From 73-13 sp035555435 (GTDB taxonomy: Bacteria; Actinomycetota; Actinomycetes; Actinomycetales; Microbacteriaceae), in the NCBI GenBank assembly GCA_035555435.1, contig DATMGN010000033.1, positions 1 through 64,000 of the forward strand: a stretch of 64,000 nt of DNA. Direction: 5' to 3'. Position numbers and translations under genes: made by a program. The notes under the pieces were generated by a model, which worked only from the letters and a program-made list of their open reading frames with translations, searched no databases and was not told the origin of the DNA. Shown here in pieces: positions 51,688 through 61,644 of the stretch (position 1 is the first letter of the stretch; the number at the start of each line of letters is the position of its first letter).

Positions 51688-53134
51688 GCGCCCCGGACTC
51701 CCAGGTGCGGGGCTCGGCCTCGATCATCTCCCCCACCCGGTGCACCCGGATGTCGTTGGTCGACCCCGCGCGCCCGGGCGGCGTGCCGCTGATCACGACG
51801 ACGGGCTCCCCGTGCTCGATGAGGTCGGAGGCGGTGAGGAACTCGTCGACCTGGTGCACCATGGCGTCGGTGTCGTCCACGCGCGGCACGACGTGCGACT
51901 GGATGCCCCAGATGAGCGACATGCGGCGCTCGATGACGGGATGCGGGGTGAACGCGAGCATCGGGATCCGGAAGCGCAACCTTGCCATCCGGCGGGCCGA
52001 GTCCCCCGACTCGGTGAAGACGCACACGTATCGGGCGTCGACGAAGTCGGCGACCTCGGCCGCCGCGAGCGTGATCGCGCCGCCCTGCGTGCGCGGCTTG
52101 GTGCCGAGCGGCGGGATCCGCTCGAGCCCCCGCTCCTCCGTCGAGTCGACGATGCGCGCCATCGTCTGCACGGTGATGACGGGGTACGCGCCGACGCTCG
52201 TCTCCCCCGACAGCATGACCGCGTCGGCGCCGTCCAGAATCGCGTTCGCGACGTCGCTCGTCTCGGCACGCGTCGGGACCGGGTTCTCGATCATCGACTC
52301 GAGCATCTGTGTCGCGACGATGACGGGCTTCGCCATCCGCCGCGCCTTCATGACGATGTCCTTCTGCACGAGCGGGACGACCTCGAGGGGCAGCTCGACC
52401 CCGAGGTCGCCGCGCGCGACCATGATCGCGTCGAAGGCGTCGATGATGCCGTCGATCGCCTCGACCGCCTGCGGCTTCTCGATCTTCGCGATGACGGGGA
52501 CGCGGACGCCCTCCTCGGCCATGATCTCGTGCACGCGGGTGACGTCGGCGGCGTCGCGGACGAACGACAGCGCGATGAAGTCGGCGCCGAGCTTCAAGCC
52601 CCAGCGCAGGTCGGCTTCGTCCTTCTCCGAGAGCGCCGGCACGTTGACGGCGACGCCGGGCAGGTTGATGCCCTTGTTGTTGGAGACGAAGCCGCCGACG
52701 ACGACGCGGGTGACGACCCGCACGCCATCCGTCGAGACGACCTGGACCTTGACCTTCCCGTCATCGATGAGCAGGAAGTCCCCGGGCGACACGTCCTGCG
52801 GCAGGCCCTTGAACGTCGTGCCGACGAGCTCCTTGGTGCCTTCCACGTCTTCGGTCGTGATGGTGAACGTGTCGCCGATTGCGAGCTCGTGCGGCCCGGC
52901 GGCAAACTTGCCGAGGCGGATCTTGGGTCCCTGGAGGTCGATGAGGACGCCGATGTTGCGCCCGACGTCGGCCGCCGCCCGGCGGAGGTTGCGGTACACC
53001 TCCTCGTGCACCGCGTAGGTGCCGTGGCTCAGGTTCATCCGGGCGACGTCGACACCGGCCTCGAGGATCGCCCGGATGTTGTCATAGCTGCTCGTGGCCG
53101 GCCCGAGGGTGGCCACGATCTTGGCTCGACGCAT
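51677..53134 (-). CDS. pyk: Pyruvate kinase
   Basis: Converts phosphoenolpyruvate to pyruvate with ATP formation. The 485 aa show AKIVATLGPA, RMNLSHG, IAKIEKPQAVEAID with the active-site lysine, VARGDLGVELP and DAVMLSGETSVGAYP. ATG at 53134 with GGAGAA 3 nt upstream; the longer open frame would overlap gltD. It follows gltD by 43 bp. Confidence 0.96.
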   Translation of the reverse strand: MRRAKIVATLGPATSSYDNIRAILEAGVDVARMNLSHGTYAVHEEVYRNLRRAAADVGRNIGVLIDLQGPKIRLGKFAAGPHELAIGDTFTITTEDVEGTKELVGTTFKGLPQDVSPGDFLLIDDGKVKVQVVSTDGVRVVTRVVVGGFVSNNKGINLPGVAVNVPALSEKDEADLRWGLKLGADFIALSFVRDAADVTRVHEIMAEEGVRVPVIAKIEKPQAVEAIDGIIDAFDAIMVARGDLGVELPLEVVPLVQKDIVMKARRMAKPVIVATQMLESMIENPVPTRAETSDVANAILDGADAVMLSGETSVGAYPVITVQTMARIVDSTEERGLERIPPLGTKPRTQGGAITLAAAEVADFVDARYVCVFTESGDSARRMARLRFRIPMLAFTPHPVIERRMSLIWGIQSHVVPRVDDTDAMVHQVDEFLTASDLIEHGEPVVVISGTPPGRAGSTNDIRVHRVGEMIEAEPRTWESGAHAD

Positions 53135-53177
53135 GATTCTCCGCTCAGTGGTGGTGGGAGCCTCTCGGCCTCGCTGG

Positions 53178-54635
53178 TCAGACGGCGATGGCGCGCTCCG
53201 AGGCACGCACGGGCGACGGGAGCTCCGTCTCGCCCTCGAGGAACCGGTCGATCGCGGCCGCCGCCGCGCGGCCCTCCGCGATCGCCCAGACGATGAGGGA
53301 CTGGCCTCGACCCGCGTCGCCCGCGACGAAGACGCCGGACGAGCTCGTCTCGTAGTCGTCGTCGCGCTCGATCGTGCCGCGCTGGGCGACGGGCAGTGGG
53401 AACTGCGCCTCGATCGCCTGCGTCTCGGGACCGGTGAAGCCCATCGCGATGAGCACGAGATCGGCGGGGATCTCCCGCTCGGTCCCGGACTTGGGGATGC
53501 GGCGCCCGTCGACGTACTCGGTCTCGGCGACGCGCAGCGCGACGACCTCGCCTGCCGCGTTGCCGATGAACTCGACGGTCGAGGCGAGGTAGACCCGCTC
53601 GCCGCCCTCCTCGTGCGCACTCGAGATCTCGAACACGTGCGGGGTCATGGGCCACGGCTCGCTGAGCGGCCGCTCCGAGGGCGGCTGCTTGCCGATCGCG
53701 AGGTTGGTGACCGACAGCGCCCCCTGACGGTGCGCCGTGCCGATGCAGTCGGCGCCGGTGTCGCCGCCTCCGATGACGATGACGTGCTTGCCGTCCGCCG
53801 TGATCTGGCCGGGCACCTGGTCGCCGGCGACGGCGCGGTTGGACTCCACGAGGTAGTCCATCGCGAAGTGGACGCCGAGCAGGTCGCGTCCCGGGATCGG
53901 CAGATCGCGCGGGATCGTCGCACCCGTGGCGACGAGTACCGCGTCGTAGCGCTCGCGCAGCTCCGCCCAGGTGATGTCGACGCCGATCTCGACGCCGGCG
54001 CGGAACCGGGTGCCCTCCGCCTGCATCTGGCCGAGGCGCAGCTCGAGGTGGCGCTTCTCCATCTTGAAGTCGGGGATACCGTAGCGCAGCAGGCCGCCGA
54101 GCCGGTCGTCGCGCTCGTAGACGGCGACGGTGTGGCCGGCTCGGGTGAGCTGCTGGGCGGCGGCGAGGCCCGCCGGTCCGGATCCGACGACGGCGACGGT
54201 CTTGCCGGTGAGGCGCTGCGGCGGGTGCGGCTGCACCCACCCGTTCTGCCACGCCTGCTCGATGATGTTCGCCTCGACCTGCTTGATCGTCACGGCAGGC
54301 TGGTTGATGCCGAGCACGCACGCGGATTCGCAGGGCGCCGGGCACAGGATGCCGGTGAACTCGGGGAAGTTGTTCGTCAGGTGCAGCCGCTCGATCGCCT
54401 GCATGCCCTCGCCCCGCCACGTGAGGTCGTTCCATTCGGGGATGAGGTTGCCGAGCGGGCAGCCCTGGTGGCAGAACGCGACGCCGCAGTCCATGCAGCG
54501 CCCGGCCTGTCGCCGGATGACGGTCTGGTCGGCGGCCTCGTAGACCTCGCGCCAGTCCATGAGACGCACCGGCACGGGCCGGCGCGGGGTCAGCTCGCGT
54601 TCACGGGTCTTGAGGAAGCCCTTCGGGTCAGCCAC
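53178..54635 (-). CDS. gltD: Glutamate synthase small subunit
   Basis: NADPH-dependent beta subunit feeding electrons to GltB. The 485 aa have an N-terminal Fe-S domain with cysteine clusters (CMDCGVAFCHQGCPLGN; CPAPCESACVLG), FAD-binding VVGSGPAGLAAAQQL and NADPH-binding VIGGGDTGADCIGTA. GTG start overlaps the gltB stop by 8 nt, so the subunits are translated in coupling. Confidence 0.96.
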   Translation of the reverse strand: MADPKGFLKTRERELTPRRPVPVRLMDWREVYEAADQTVIRRQAGRCMDCGVAFCHQGCPLGNLIPEWNDLTWRGEGMQAIERLHLTNNFPEFTGILCPAPCESACVLGINQPAVTIKQVEANIIEQAWQNGWVQPHPPQRLTGKTVAVVGSGPAGLAAAQQLTRAGHTVAVYERDDRLGGLLRYGIPDFKMEKRHLELRLGQMQAEGTRFRAGVEIGVDITWAELRERYDAVLVATGATIPRDLPIPGRDLLGVHFAMDYLVESNRAVAGDQVPGQITADGKHVIVIGGGDTGADCIGTAHRQGALSVTNLAIGKQPPSERPLSEPWPMTPHVFEISSAHEEGGERVYLASTVEFIGNAAGEVVALRVAETEYVDGRRIPKSGTEREIPADLVLIAMGFTGPETQAIEAQFPLPVAQRGTIERDDDYETSSSGVFVAGDAGRGQSLIVWAIAEGRAAAAAIDRFLEGETELPSPVRASERAIAV

Positions 54636-57600
54636 CGGTCACCTCCATGATTCGGCTCCATGCGATCTCGCCGTCCGGGTCGAGACCTTCGTCGATCGCC
54701 TGCTGCCTCGTCTGCAGGACTGCGGCGTAGTCGCGCGGCAGCACCTTGACGAAGCGTTCGACGGTCGCATCCCAGTCGTCGAGCAGGCGCTGCGCGAGCA
54801 CGGAGTCCGTCTCGTCGCGGTGGCGCTCGATGACGTCGCGCAGGATCTCCGCGTCGGCGCCGCTGAGCGGCAGCAGCTCGAGCTCGCCGGAGGCGAGCGA
54901 GTCCTGGTTGACGCGCTCGCGCTTGAGCCCGTTGACGTAGGCGATGCCGCCGGACATGCCGGCGCCGAGGTTGCGCCCGACGCCGCCGAGGATCACCGCG
55001 AGGCCGCCCGTCATGTATTCGAGCGCGTGGTCGCCGACGCCCTCCACGACCGCGGTCGCGCCGGAGTTGCGCACGAGGAAGCGCTCGCCCACGAGGCCGC
55101 GGATGAACATGCTCCCGCTCGTCGCGCCGTAGCCGATGACGTTGCCGGCGATGACGTTCTTCTCCGCGGGGTAGACGCTGAGGCGGTCGGGGCGGATGAC
55201 GATCTCGCCGCCGGAGAGGCCCTTGCCGACGTAGTCGTTCGCGTCGCCTTCGAGCCGCAGCACGATGCCGGACGGGAGGAAGGCGCCGAGCGACTGTCCC
55301 GCGACGCCGCGCAGGTTGACGGTGATCGTCCCGGCGGGCAGCCCGTGCTCGCCGTGGCGGACCGTGACCTCGTGGCCGAGCATGGTGCCGACGGCGCGCT
55401 CCGTGTTCTGGATGGGCAGGTCGATCGTGACCGGCTCGCGGCGCTCGAGGGCGGGGCCCGCGAGGTGCAGCAGGCGCACGTCGAAGTGTTCGTCGATCTC
55501 GTGGTCCTGCGCGGTGCGGTTGCGCCGCGGCTCAGCGAGGTCGAATCTCCCGCCAGCGAAGACGGGTTCGAGGTCGAGCCCGTCGGCCTTCCAGTGCTCG
55601 ATCGCGCGGTCGACGTCGAGCAGGTCGGCGCGGCCGATGATCTCGTCGAGGTTGCGCACGCCGAGCTCCGCGAGGAGCTCACGGACCTCCTGCGCGAGGT
55701 ACTCGAAGAAGGTCTCGACGAACTCGGGCTTGCCCGTGTAGCGGGCGCGCAGCTCCGGGTTCTGCGTCGCGACGCCGACGGGGCAGGTGTCGAGGTGGCA
55801 GACCCGCATGAGGATGCAGCCGGAGACGACGAGCGGCGCCGTCGCGAAGCCGTACTCCTCCGCGCCGAGCAGCGCCGCGATGAGCACGTCGCGCCCCGTC
55901 TTCATCTGGCCGTCGACCTGGACGACGACGCGGTCGCGCATGCCGTTGAGCATGAGTGTCTGCTGCGCCTCGGCGAGCCCGATCTCCCACGGCGTCCCCG
56001 CGTGCTTGAGCGAGTTGAGCGGGGAGGCGCCCGTGCCGCCGTCGTGGCCGGACACGAGGATGACGTCGGCCTTGGCCTTCGCGACACCGGCGGCGACGGC
56101 CCCGATGCCCGACTGACTCACGAGCTTGACGTGCACGCGCGCGGACGGGTTCGCCCGCTTGACGTCGAAGATCAGCTGCTTGAGGTCTTCGATCGAGTAG
56201 ATGTCGTGGTGCGGCGGCGGCGAGATGAGCCCGACGCCGGCGGTGCCGTGCCGCGTGCGGGCGACCCACGGGTACACCTTGCTCGCCGGCAGCTGGCCGC
56301 CCTCGCCGGGCTTCGCGCCCTGGGCCATCTTGATCTGGATGTCGGTCGCGTGCGTCAGATACATCGAGGTGACGCCGAAGCGGCCCGAGGCGACCTGCTT
56401 GATCGCGCTGCGGCGCTGCGGGTCGAGCAGGCGGTCGACGTCCTCGCCGCCTTCGCCCGTGTTGGAGCGCCCGCCGAGGCGATTCATGGCGACGGCGAGC
56501 GTCTCGTGCGCCTCTCGGGAGATCGAGCCGTAGCTCATGGCGCCCGTGTTGAAGCGCTTGACGATCTCGGAGATCGGCTCGACCTCGTCGATCGGGACGG
56601 GTGGCCGCTCGCCCGTGCGGATCTTGAACAGTCCGCGCAGCGTCATGAGGCGCTCCGCCTGCTCGTCCACGAGCTTCGTGTAGTCCCGGAAGATGTCGTA
56701 GCGGCGCTCCCGCGTCGCGTGCTGCAGCCGGAAGACGGTGTCCGGGTTGAAGAGGTGCGGGGGGCCGCTGCGGCGCCACTGGTACTCGCCGCCGTTTTCG
56801 AGGCGCTCGTGGGCGAGCGTCGCCGCCTCGCGCGGGTACGCGCGCTCGTGGCGGTCCGCGTTCTCCTTCGCGATGACCTCGATGCCGACGCCGCCGAGGA
56901 TCGAGCGAGTGCCCGTGAAGTACTCGTCGACGAGTTCCTGCGAGAGTCCGACGGCCTCGAAGCACTGCGCGCCCGCGTAGGACGAGACGGTTGAGATGCC
57001 CATCTTGGACATGATCTTCAGGACGCCCTTGCCGAGCGCCTTGATGAGGTTCGCGACCGCCTTCTCCGGGGAGATGCCGTCGATCATGCCGCGTCGGACG
57101 AGGTCCTCGGCGGTCTCCATCGCGAGGTACGGGTTGACGGCGGACGCGCCGTAGCCGATGAGGAGCGCCACGTGGTGCACCTCGCGGACGTCCCCCGCCT
57201 CGACGATGAGCCCGGTGCGCATGCGCGTGCCCGAGCGGATCAGGTGGTGGTGGACCGCGGAGAGCATGAGGAGCGACGGGATCGGCGCGTAGTCCTTGTC
57301 CGAGTCGCGATCCGACAGCACGATGAACTCGGCACCGCGTTCGATCGCCGCGTCGGCCTCCGCGCACATCTCGCGCAGCCGCTTGGCGACCTCCTTGCCA
57401 CCCTCGAGCACGTCGTAGAGGCCCTTGATCGTGACCGAGCGGATCCCCGCGCGACCGTCGATGTGCTGGATCTTCGCGAGCTCGTCGTTGTCGATGACGG
57501 GGAACGTCAGGGAGACCTGTCGTGCGTGCTCCGGGCTCTCGCTCAGCAGGTTGCGCTCGGGGCCGAGTCCCGCCCGCATCGAGGTGACGACCTCTTCGCG

Positions 57601-59208
57601 GATGGAGTCGAGCGGCGGGTTCGTGACCTGCGCGAACTGCTGCGTGAAGTAGTCGAAGAGCGTCCTGGGTCGGTCGGAGAGCACCGCGATCGGCGTGTCG
57701 GAGCCCATCGCGCCGATGGGCTCGGCGCCGTTCCTCGCCATCGGGGTGATGAGGATGCGCACCTCTTCCTCCGTGTAGCCGAAGGTGCGCTGGCGCCGCG
57801 CGACCGATAGGGGTGTGTGCACGATGTGCTCGCGCTCGGGCAGGTCGGCGAGCGCGATCCGCTCGCTCGCAAGCCACTCCTCGTACGGCGCCGCGTGCGC
57901 GAGCTCGGACTTGATCTCGTCGTCCTCGATGATCCGGCCCGCGGCCGTGTCGACGAGGAACATCCGACCGGGTCGCAGCCGGCCCTTGCGCACGACCTTC
58001 GACGGGTCGATCGCGTGCACGCCGATCTCGCTCGCGAGCACGACGAGTCCCTCGTCGGTGACGAGGTAACGGCTCGGACGCAATCCGTTTCGGTCGAGCG
58101 TGCCGCCGACGAGCGTGCCGTCGGTGAAGACGAGCGCGGCGGGGCCGTCCCATGGCTCCATGAGCATCGAGTGGTACTCGTAGAACGCGCGCCTGGCCGG
58201 GTCGACGTCGGTGCGGTTCTCGTATGCCTCGGGGACGCACATCATCATCGCGTGCGGCAGCGAGCGCCCCGCGAGCACGAGCAGTTCGATGACCTCGTCG
58301 AGGCTCGCGGAGTCGGATGCGCCCGCCGCGTTGATCGGGTAGAGCTGCGTGAGGTCGCCGAGGACCTCGGAGCTCAGCTGGGACTGCCGTGCACGCATCC
58401 AGTTGCGATTGCCCTGCACGGTGTTGATCTCGCCGTTGTGCGCGAGCATCCGGAAGGGCTGGGCGAGTGGCCACGACGGGAACGTGTTCGTCGAGTAGCG
58501 CGAGTGCACGAGCGCGAGCTTCGACGCGAATCGCTCGTCCGACAGGTCCGGGTAGAAGGGCTCGAGTTGGAGCGTCGTGACCATGCCCTTGTAGACGAGG
58601 GTGCGAGACGACAACGAGGGGAAGTACACCTCGTGGCCGTGCTCCGCGCGCTTGCGCAGCCGGAAGGCCTGGCGCTCGAGTTCGATCCCGCTCGCGGTCG
58701 CGCCGCGGTCGCCCGGGCGGATCGAGGCGACGAAGAGCTGCTCGAACGCGGGCATCGCCTCGCGGGCCAGCTTGCCGAGCGAGTCGGGCGCCGTCGGGAC
58801 CTCGCGCCAGCCGAGCACGCGGAGATCCTCCTCCTCGGCGATCCGCGCGATCCCGGCCTTGACCGCATCGCGCTGCGTTGCATCGGTGGGCAGGAACGCC
58901 ATGCCGACGGCGTAGCGACCGCTCTGCGGCAGCTCGAAGTCCGTGACCTCGCGCAGGAACGCGTCGGGGATCTGCGTGATGATGCCGGCGCCATCGCCGG
59001 TGCCTGCGTCGGAACCGATCGCGCCGCGGTGCTCGAGGTGGCGCAGGGCGTCGAGCGCCGTCTCGATGATGTCGTGGCCGGCGGTGCCACGGAGGGTCGC
59101 GACCATGGCCAGGCCGCAGGCGTCCTTCTCGAAACGCGGGTCGTAGAGACCCGCTGAATCGGGCACGACGGTAAACCGCCGGAAGGGAGATGCAACTACG
59201 GGGTCCAT
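54628..59208 (-). CDS. gltB: Glutamate synthase large subunit
   Basis: Forms glutamate from glutamine and 2-oxoglutarate (GOGAT). 1526 aa: a 30-residue propeptide, then the N-terminal nucleophile C31 (DACGLAMVAT) of the glutaminase domain; a central domain; an FMN/3Fe-4S synthase domain (ILVSGHDGGTGASP, CHLDTCPVGVATQ); and a C-terminal beta-helix (GLSGGEIVIRP, GMSGGIAYVNG). ATG at 59208 with GAGGA 9 nt upstream gives the normal propeptide; a longer open frame upstream is rejected. Confidence 0.97.
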   Translation of the reverse strand: MDPVVASPFRRFTVVPDSAGLYDPRFEKDACGLAMVATLRGTAGHDIIETALDALRHLEHRGAIGSDAGTGDGAGIITQIPDAFLREVTDFELPQSGRYAVGMAFLPTDATQRDAVKAGIARIAEEEDLRVLGWREVPTAPDSLGKLAREAMPAFEQLFVASIRPGDRGATASGIELERQAFRLRKRAEHGHEVYFPSLSSRTLVYKGMVTTLQLEPFYPDLSDERFASKLALVHSRYSTNTFPSWPLAQPFRMLAHNGEINTVQGNRNWMRARQSQLSSEVLGDLTQLYPINAAGASDSASLDEVIELLVLAGRSLPHAMMMCVPEAYENRTDVDPARRAFYEYHSMLMEPWDGPAALVFTDGTLVGGTLDRNGLRPSRYLVTDEGLVVLASEIGVHAIDPSKVVRKGRLRPGRMFLVDTAAGRIIEDDEIKSELAHAAPYEEWLASERIALADLPEREHIVHTPLSVARRQRTFGYTEEEVRILITPMARNGAEPIGAMGSDTPIAVLSDRPRTLFDYFTQQFAQVTNPPLDSIREEVVTSMRAGLGPERNLLSESPEHARQVSLTFPVIDNDELAKIQHIDGRAGIRSVTIKGLYDVLEGGKEVAKRLREMCAEADAAIERGAEFIVLSDRDSDKDYAPIPSLLMLSAVHHHLIRSGTRMRTGLIVEAGDVREVHHVALLIGYGASAVNPYLAMETAEDLVRRGMIDGISPEKAVANLIKALGKGVLKIMSKMGISTVSSYAGAQCFEAVGLSQELVDEYFTGTRSILGGVGIEVIAKENADRHERAYPREAATLAHERLENGGEYQWRRSGPPHLFNPDTVFRLQHATRERRYDIFRDYTKLVDEQAERLMTLRGLFKIRTGERPPVPIDEVEPISEIVKRFNTGAMSYGSISREAHETLAVAMNRLGGRSNTGEGGEDVDRLLDPQRRSAIKQVASGRFGVTSMYLTHATDIQIKMAQGAKPGEGGQLPASKVYPWVARTRHGTAGVGLISPPPHHDIYSIEDLKQLIFDVKRANPSARVHVKLVSQSGIGAVAAGVAKAKADVILVSGHDGGTGASPLNSLKHAGTPWEIGLAEAQQTLMLNGMRDRVVVQVDGQMKTGRDVLIAALLGAEEYGFATAPLVVSGCILMRVCHLDTCPVGVATQNPELRARYTGKPEFVETFFEYLAQEVRELLAELGVRNLDEIIGRADLLDVDRAIEHWKADGLDLEPVFAGGRFDLAEPRRNRTAQDHEIDEHFDVRLLHLAGPALERREPVTIDLPIQNTERAVGTMLGHEVTVRHGEHGLPAGTITVNLRGVAGQSLGAFLPSGIVLRLEGDANDYVGKGLSGGEIVIRPDRLSVYPAEKNVIAGNVIGYGATSGSMFIRGLVGERFLVRNSGATAVVEGVGDHALEYMTGGLAVILGGVGRNLGAGMSGGIAYVNGLKRERVNQDSLASGELELLPLSGADAEILRDVIERHRDETDSVLAQRLLDDWDATVERFVKVLPRDYAAVLQTRQQAIDEGLDPDGEIAWSRIMEVTGG

Positions 59209-59330
59209 GGAAACCGTCCTCACGAGTGTGGCTGGGAGGTGGGGCGGCGCTGACCCACGGAAGGTGTGGTGGACGCCCTCAAGCCGCGAATCCGCCCCCG
59301 CTTGTGGCGAGTCGTCCTGTCCTGACCTGT

Positions 59331-60305
59331 CTACTTCGCGGTGGTGGGCGCGAAGTCGGCATCCGTATACGTGTCGTCGGAGTCTACCGCAGCCCGTTTC
59401 GGGGTCCATTCACGACCCGCGAGATACGGACTCGGCTCCCGGCCCGGGTGCCGCGCGGACTGCACGACCCAGATCGCCAGGCCGATCGCGATCGCGAGGA
59501 TCGCGCCCCAGTCGTTGATCCGCAGGCCGAGCAGGATCTCGCTCGGGTCGAGCCGGATGGCTTCGAGCCAGGCGCGCCCGATCCCGTACCAGATGAGATA
59601 GAGGGCGAAGACCTTGCCCCACTGAAGGTGGAAGCGCTTGCCGAGGAAGAGCAGGAGCGCCGCGCCGACGACGTTCCAGATCATCTCGTAGAGGAACGTC
59701 GGGTGGAAGAGCGTGCCCTCCGGGAGTCCGACGGGGAACGCCGGGTTCGAGGAGGCGATCTCCAGCCCCCAGGGCAGCGTCGTCGGGAGGCCGAAGATCT
59801 CGTGGTTGAACCAGTTGCCGATCCGGCCGAAGGCCTGCGCGAGCAGGAGCCCGGGCGCGATCGCGTCGACGACCGTGAGGAAGCGCAGGCCCGCGATCCG
59901 CGATCCGATCCAGACACCGAGCACGCCGAAGACGATCGACCCGAAGATCGCACCCCCGCCGTCCCAGATCCGGATCACGGCCCACGGATCGGCGCCCGGG
60001 TAGAAGAAGTCGGTCGGGTGCGTGAGGACGTGCCAGACGCGGGCGCCGATGATGCCGAGCGGCACGGCCCAGATCACGACGTCGATGATCGCCCACGGCT
60101 CGACCCCGCGTCGGCGAAGACGGACCTCGGTGAGCCACACCGCGACGACGATGCCGACGAGGATGCACAGGGCGTACATGTGGATGTTGATGACCGTGCC
60201 GGTGCCGAGGAACGGCAGCCACTGCCCGATGGGGAGGCTGATCGGGACCTGCCACTCCGGAGGGGGGCTCGGGATACTGGCAGGGACGATGCTCAGCGGG
60301 ACCAC
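59331..60305 (-). CDS. lgt: Prolipoprotein diacylglyceryl transferase
   Basis: Membrane enzyme lipidating the lipobox cysteine of lipoproteins such as those at 41906 and 50065. The 324 aa have about seven helices, the YALCILVGIVVAVWL N-terminal helix, RIWDGGGAIFG, and the signature GRIGNWFNHEIFG. The C-terminal tail is hydrophilic. GTG start 6 nt after TAGACT. The 122-bp spacer to gltB contains only the presumed gltB leader. Confidence 0.95.
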   Translation of the reverse strand: MVPLSIVPASIPSPPPEWQVPISLPIGQWLPFLGTGTVINIHMYALCILVGIVVAVWLTEVRLRRRGVEPWAIIDVVIWAVPLGIIGARVWHVLTHPTDFFYPGADPWAVIRIWDGGGAIFGSIVFGVLGVWIGSRIAGLRFLTVVDAIAPGLLLAQAFGRIGNWFNHEIFGLPTTLPWGLEIASSNPAFPVGLPEGTLFHPTFLYEMIWNVVGAALLLFLGKRFHLQWGKVFALYLIWYGIGRAWLEAIRLDPSEILLGLRINDWGAILAIAIGLAIWVVQSARHPGREPSPYLAGREWTPKRAAVDSDDTYTDADFAPTTAK

Positions 60306-60311
60306 CGGGCG

Positions 60312-60317
60312 AGTCTA
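60312..60317 (-). promoter_or_regulatory. lgt -10 element, probable leaderless promoter
   Basis: TAGACT, 6 nt before the lgt GTG. The opposing -10 at 60336-60341 falls where the lgt -35 should be. Confidence 0.5.
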
Positions 60318-60335
60318 GCGGGGCCTCGAACTCTC

Positions 60336-60341
60336 TAAGCT
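60336..60341 (+). promoter_or_regulatory. -10 element of small membrane protein gene, probable leaderless
   Basis: TAAGCT, 6 nt before the ATG at 60348. Confidence 0.45.
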
Positions 60342-60347
60342 GACGTC

Positions 60348-60929
60348 ATGACCGCTTCGCATCCCCCGTATCCGCCGCAGGGCTACCTCGGCATGACGCC
60401 CGTGCCCCGGGCGCCCGAGGGCACGACGACCGGCACCGTGTGGATCTGGCTGATCGTCGTACTGCCGCTCGTGCAGATGCTCGCCTCCATCCCGCTGCTC
60501 GTGGGCATCGGCGAGATGTACACGAAGCTCTTCGGCACGCTCGACTTCAGCGACAGCGCCTCGTCGAACGAGGTCATGCAGGGCATGCTCTCCTCCTACA
60601 TCGGGCTCTTCGGCCCAGTGCTGTGGGTCACGCTGCTGAGCTACCTGCTGAGCGGCGTCGGCGTGCTGCTCGGCTGGCTCGACTGGCGAGAGCTGCGCGG
60701 CCGCGGCGTGCCGAAGCCGTTCCACTGGGCGTGGGGCTTCTTCGCCTTCACCGGCGCCGGCACGCTCGTCTACCTCATCGGTCGTACCGTCGTCGCGCGG
60801 CGGCGCACCGGCACCGGCCTCGCGCCGCTGTGGGCCGGCATCGTCGTGTACATCGTGCTCATGGTCGCGACGTTCGCCTGGACGATCGCCCTCGTCGCGA
60901 GTGCGCTGAGCGCCGTCAAGCTCCACTGA
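60348..60929 (+). CDS. Small multi-pass membrane protein, unknown function
   Basis: 193 aa. Proline-rich cytoplasmic N terminus (HPPYPPQGYLG), then about four hydrophobic helices (31-53, 84-110, 127-145, 160-187). No catalytic motif recognised. Divergent from lgt, and its last 14 bp overlap the 3' end of trpA on the opposite strand. Confidence 0.72.
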   Translation: MTASHPPYPPQGYLGMTPVPRAPEGTTTGTVWIWLIVVLPLVQMLASIPLLVGIGEMYTKLFGTLDFSDSASSNEVMQGMLSSYIGLFGPVLWVTLLSYLLSGVGVLLGWLDWRELRGRGVPKPFHWAWGFFAFTGAGTLVYLIGRTVVARRRTGTGLAPLWAGIVVYIVLMVATFAWTIALVASALSAVKLH

Positions 60930-61644
60930 GCTCGGCGGCGACCCGGGCGGCGCCGGCTGCGCCGTCCCGGGCGATCGCGCGCACGATCGCGGAGCCGACG
61001 ATCGCGCCGTCCGCGTACTCCCACACCTCGGCGACCTGTGCCGCGGTCGAGATCCCGATACCGACGTACACGCGCTCGGCGCCCGCTGCGCGGATGCGCG
61101 GCACGAGGGCGCGGGCCTTCGCGTCGAGGTCGTCGCGGGTGCCCGTCACGCCCATCGTGCTCACCGCGTAGACCCAGCCGCGGCTCGCCTCCGCGATCAG
61201 CTGCAGCCGCTGCGGCGTCGACGTCGGCGCGGCGAGGAAGACCCGGTCGAGGCCCGTGCGCTCGCTTGCCGCGATCCACTCCCCCGCGGCGTCCGGGGTG
61301 ATGTCCGGCGTGATGAGTCCAGTCCCGCCCGAGGCGGCGAGGTCGTCGGCGAGGCGGTCGACCCCGTACTGGACGACGGGGTTCCAGTACGTCATGACGT
61401 AGACGGGTGCGGCGGAGTGTTCGCGGAGCGCCCGCACGGCCTCGAAGACGTGCGGGAGTCGGAACCCGGCGTCCAGCGCTGCGTTCGCCGCCTCCTGGAT
61501 GACCGGGCCGTCCATGACGGGATCGGAGTACGGGACGCCGAACTCGATCGCCGTGACGCCGTTGTCGAGCAGGGCGAGCGCGGCATCGACGCTGCCGCGC
61601 AGGTCGGGGAAGCCGACCGGGAGATAGCCGACGAGCTCGTTCAT
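60916..61644 (-). CDS. trpA: Tryptophan synthase alpha chain, short N terminus
   Basis: Cleaves indole-3-glycerol phosphate to indole for the beta subunit. 242 aa, against about 265 usual. The catalytic pair is present: E34 and D45 in AIEFGVPYSDPVMDG (E49 and D60 in E. coli). The chain begins MNELVGYLPVGFPD, 15 residues short of the E. coli enzyme, so helix alpha-0 is missing. A stop codon five codons upstream in frame rules out a longer protein. The ATG overlaps the trpB stop (ATGA). Confidence 0.92.
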   Translation of the reverse strand: MNELVGYLPVGFPDLRGSVDAALALLDNGVTAIEFGVPYSDPVMDGPVIQEAANAALDAGFRLPHVFEAVRALREHSAAPVYVMTYWNPVVQYGVDRLADDLAASGGTGLITPDITPDAAGEWIAASERTGLDRVFLAAPTSTPQRLQLIAEASRGWVYAVSTMGVTGTRDDLDAKARALVPRIRAAGAERVYVGIGISTAAQVAEVWEYADGAIVGSAIVRAIARDGAAGAARVAAELSGA

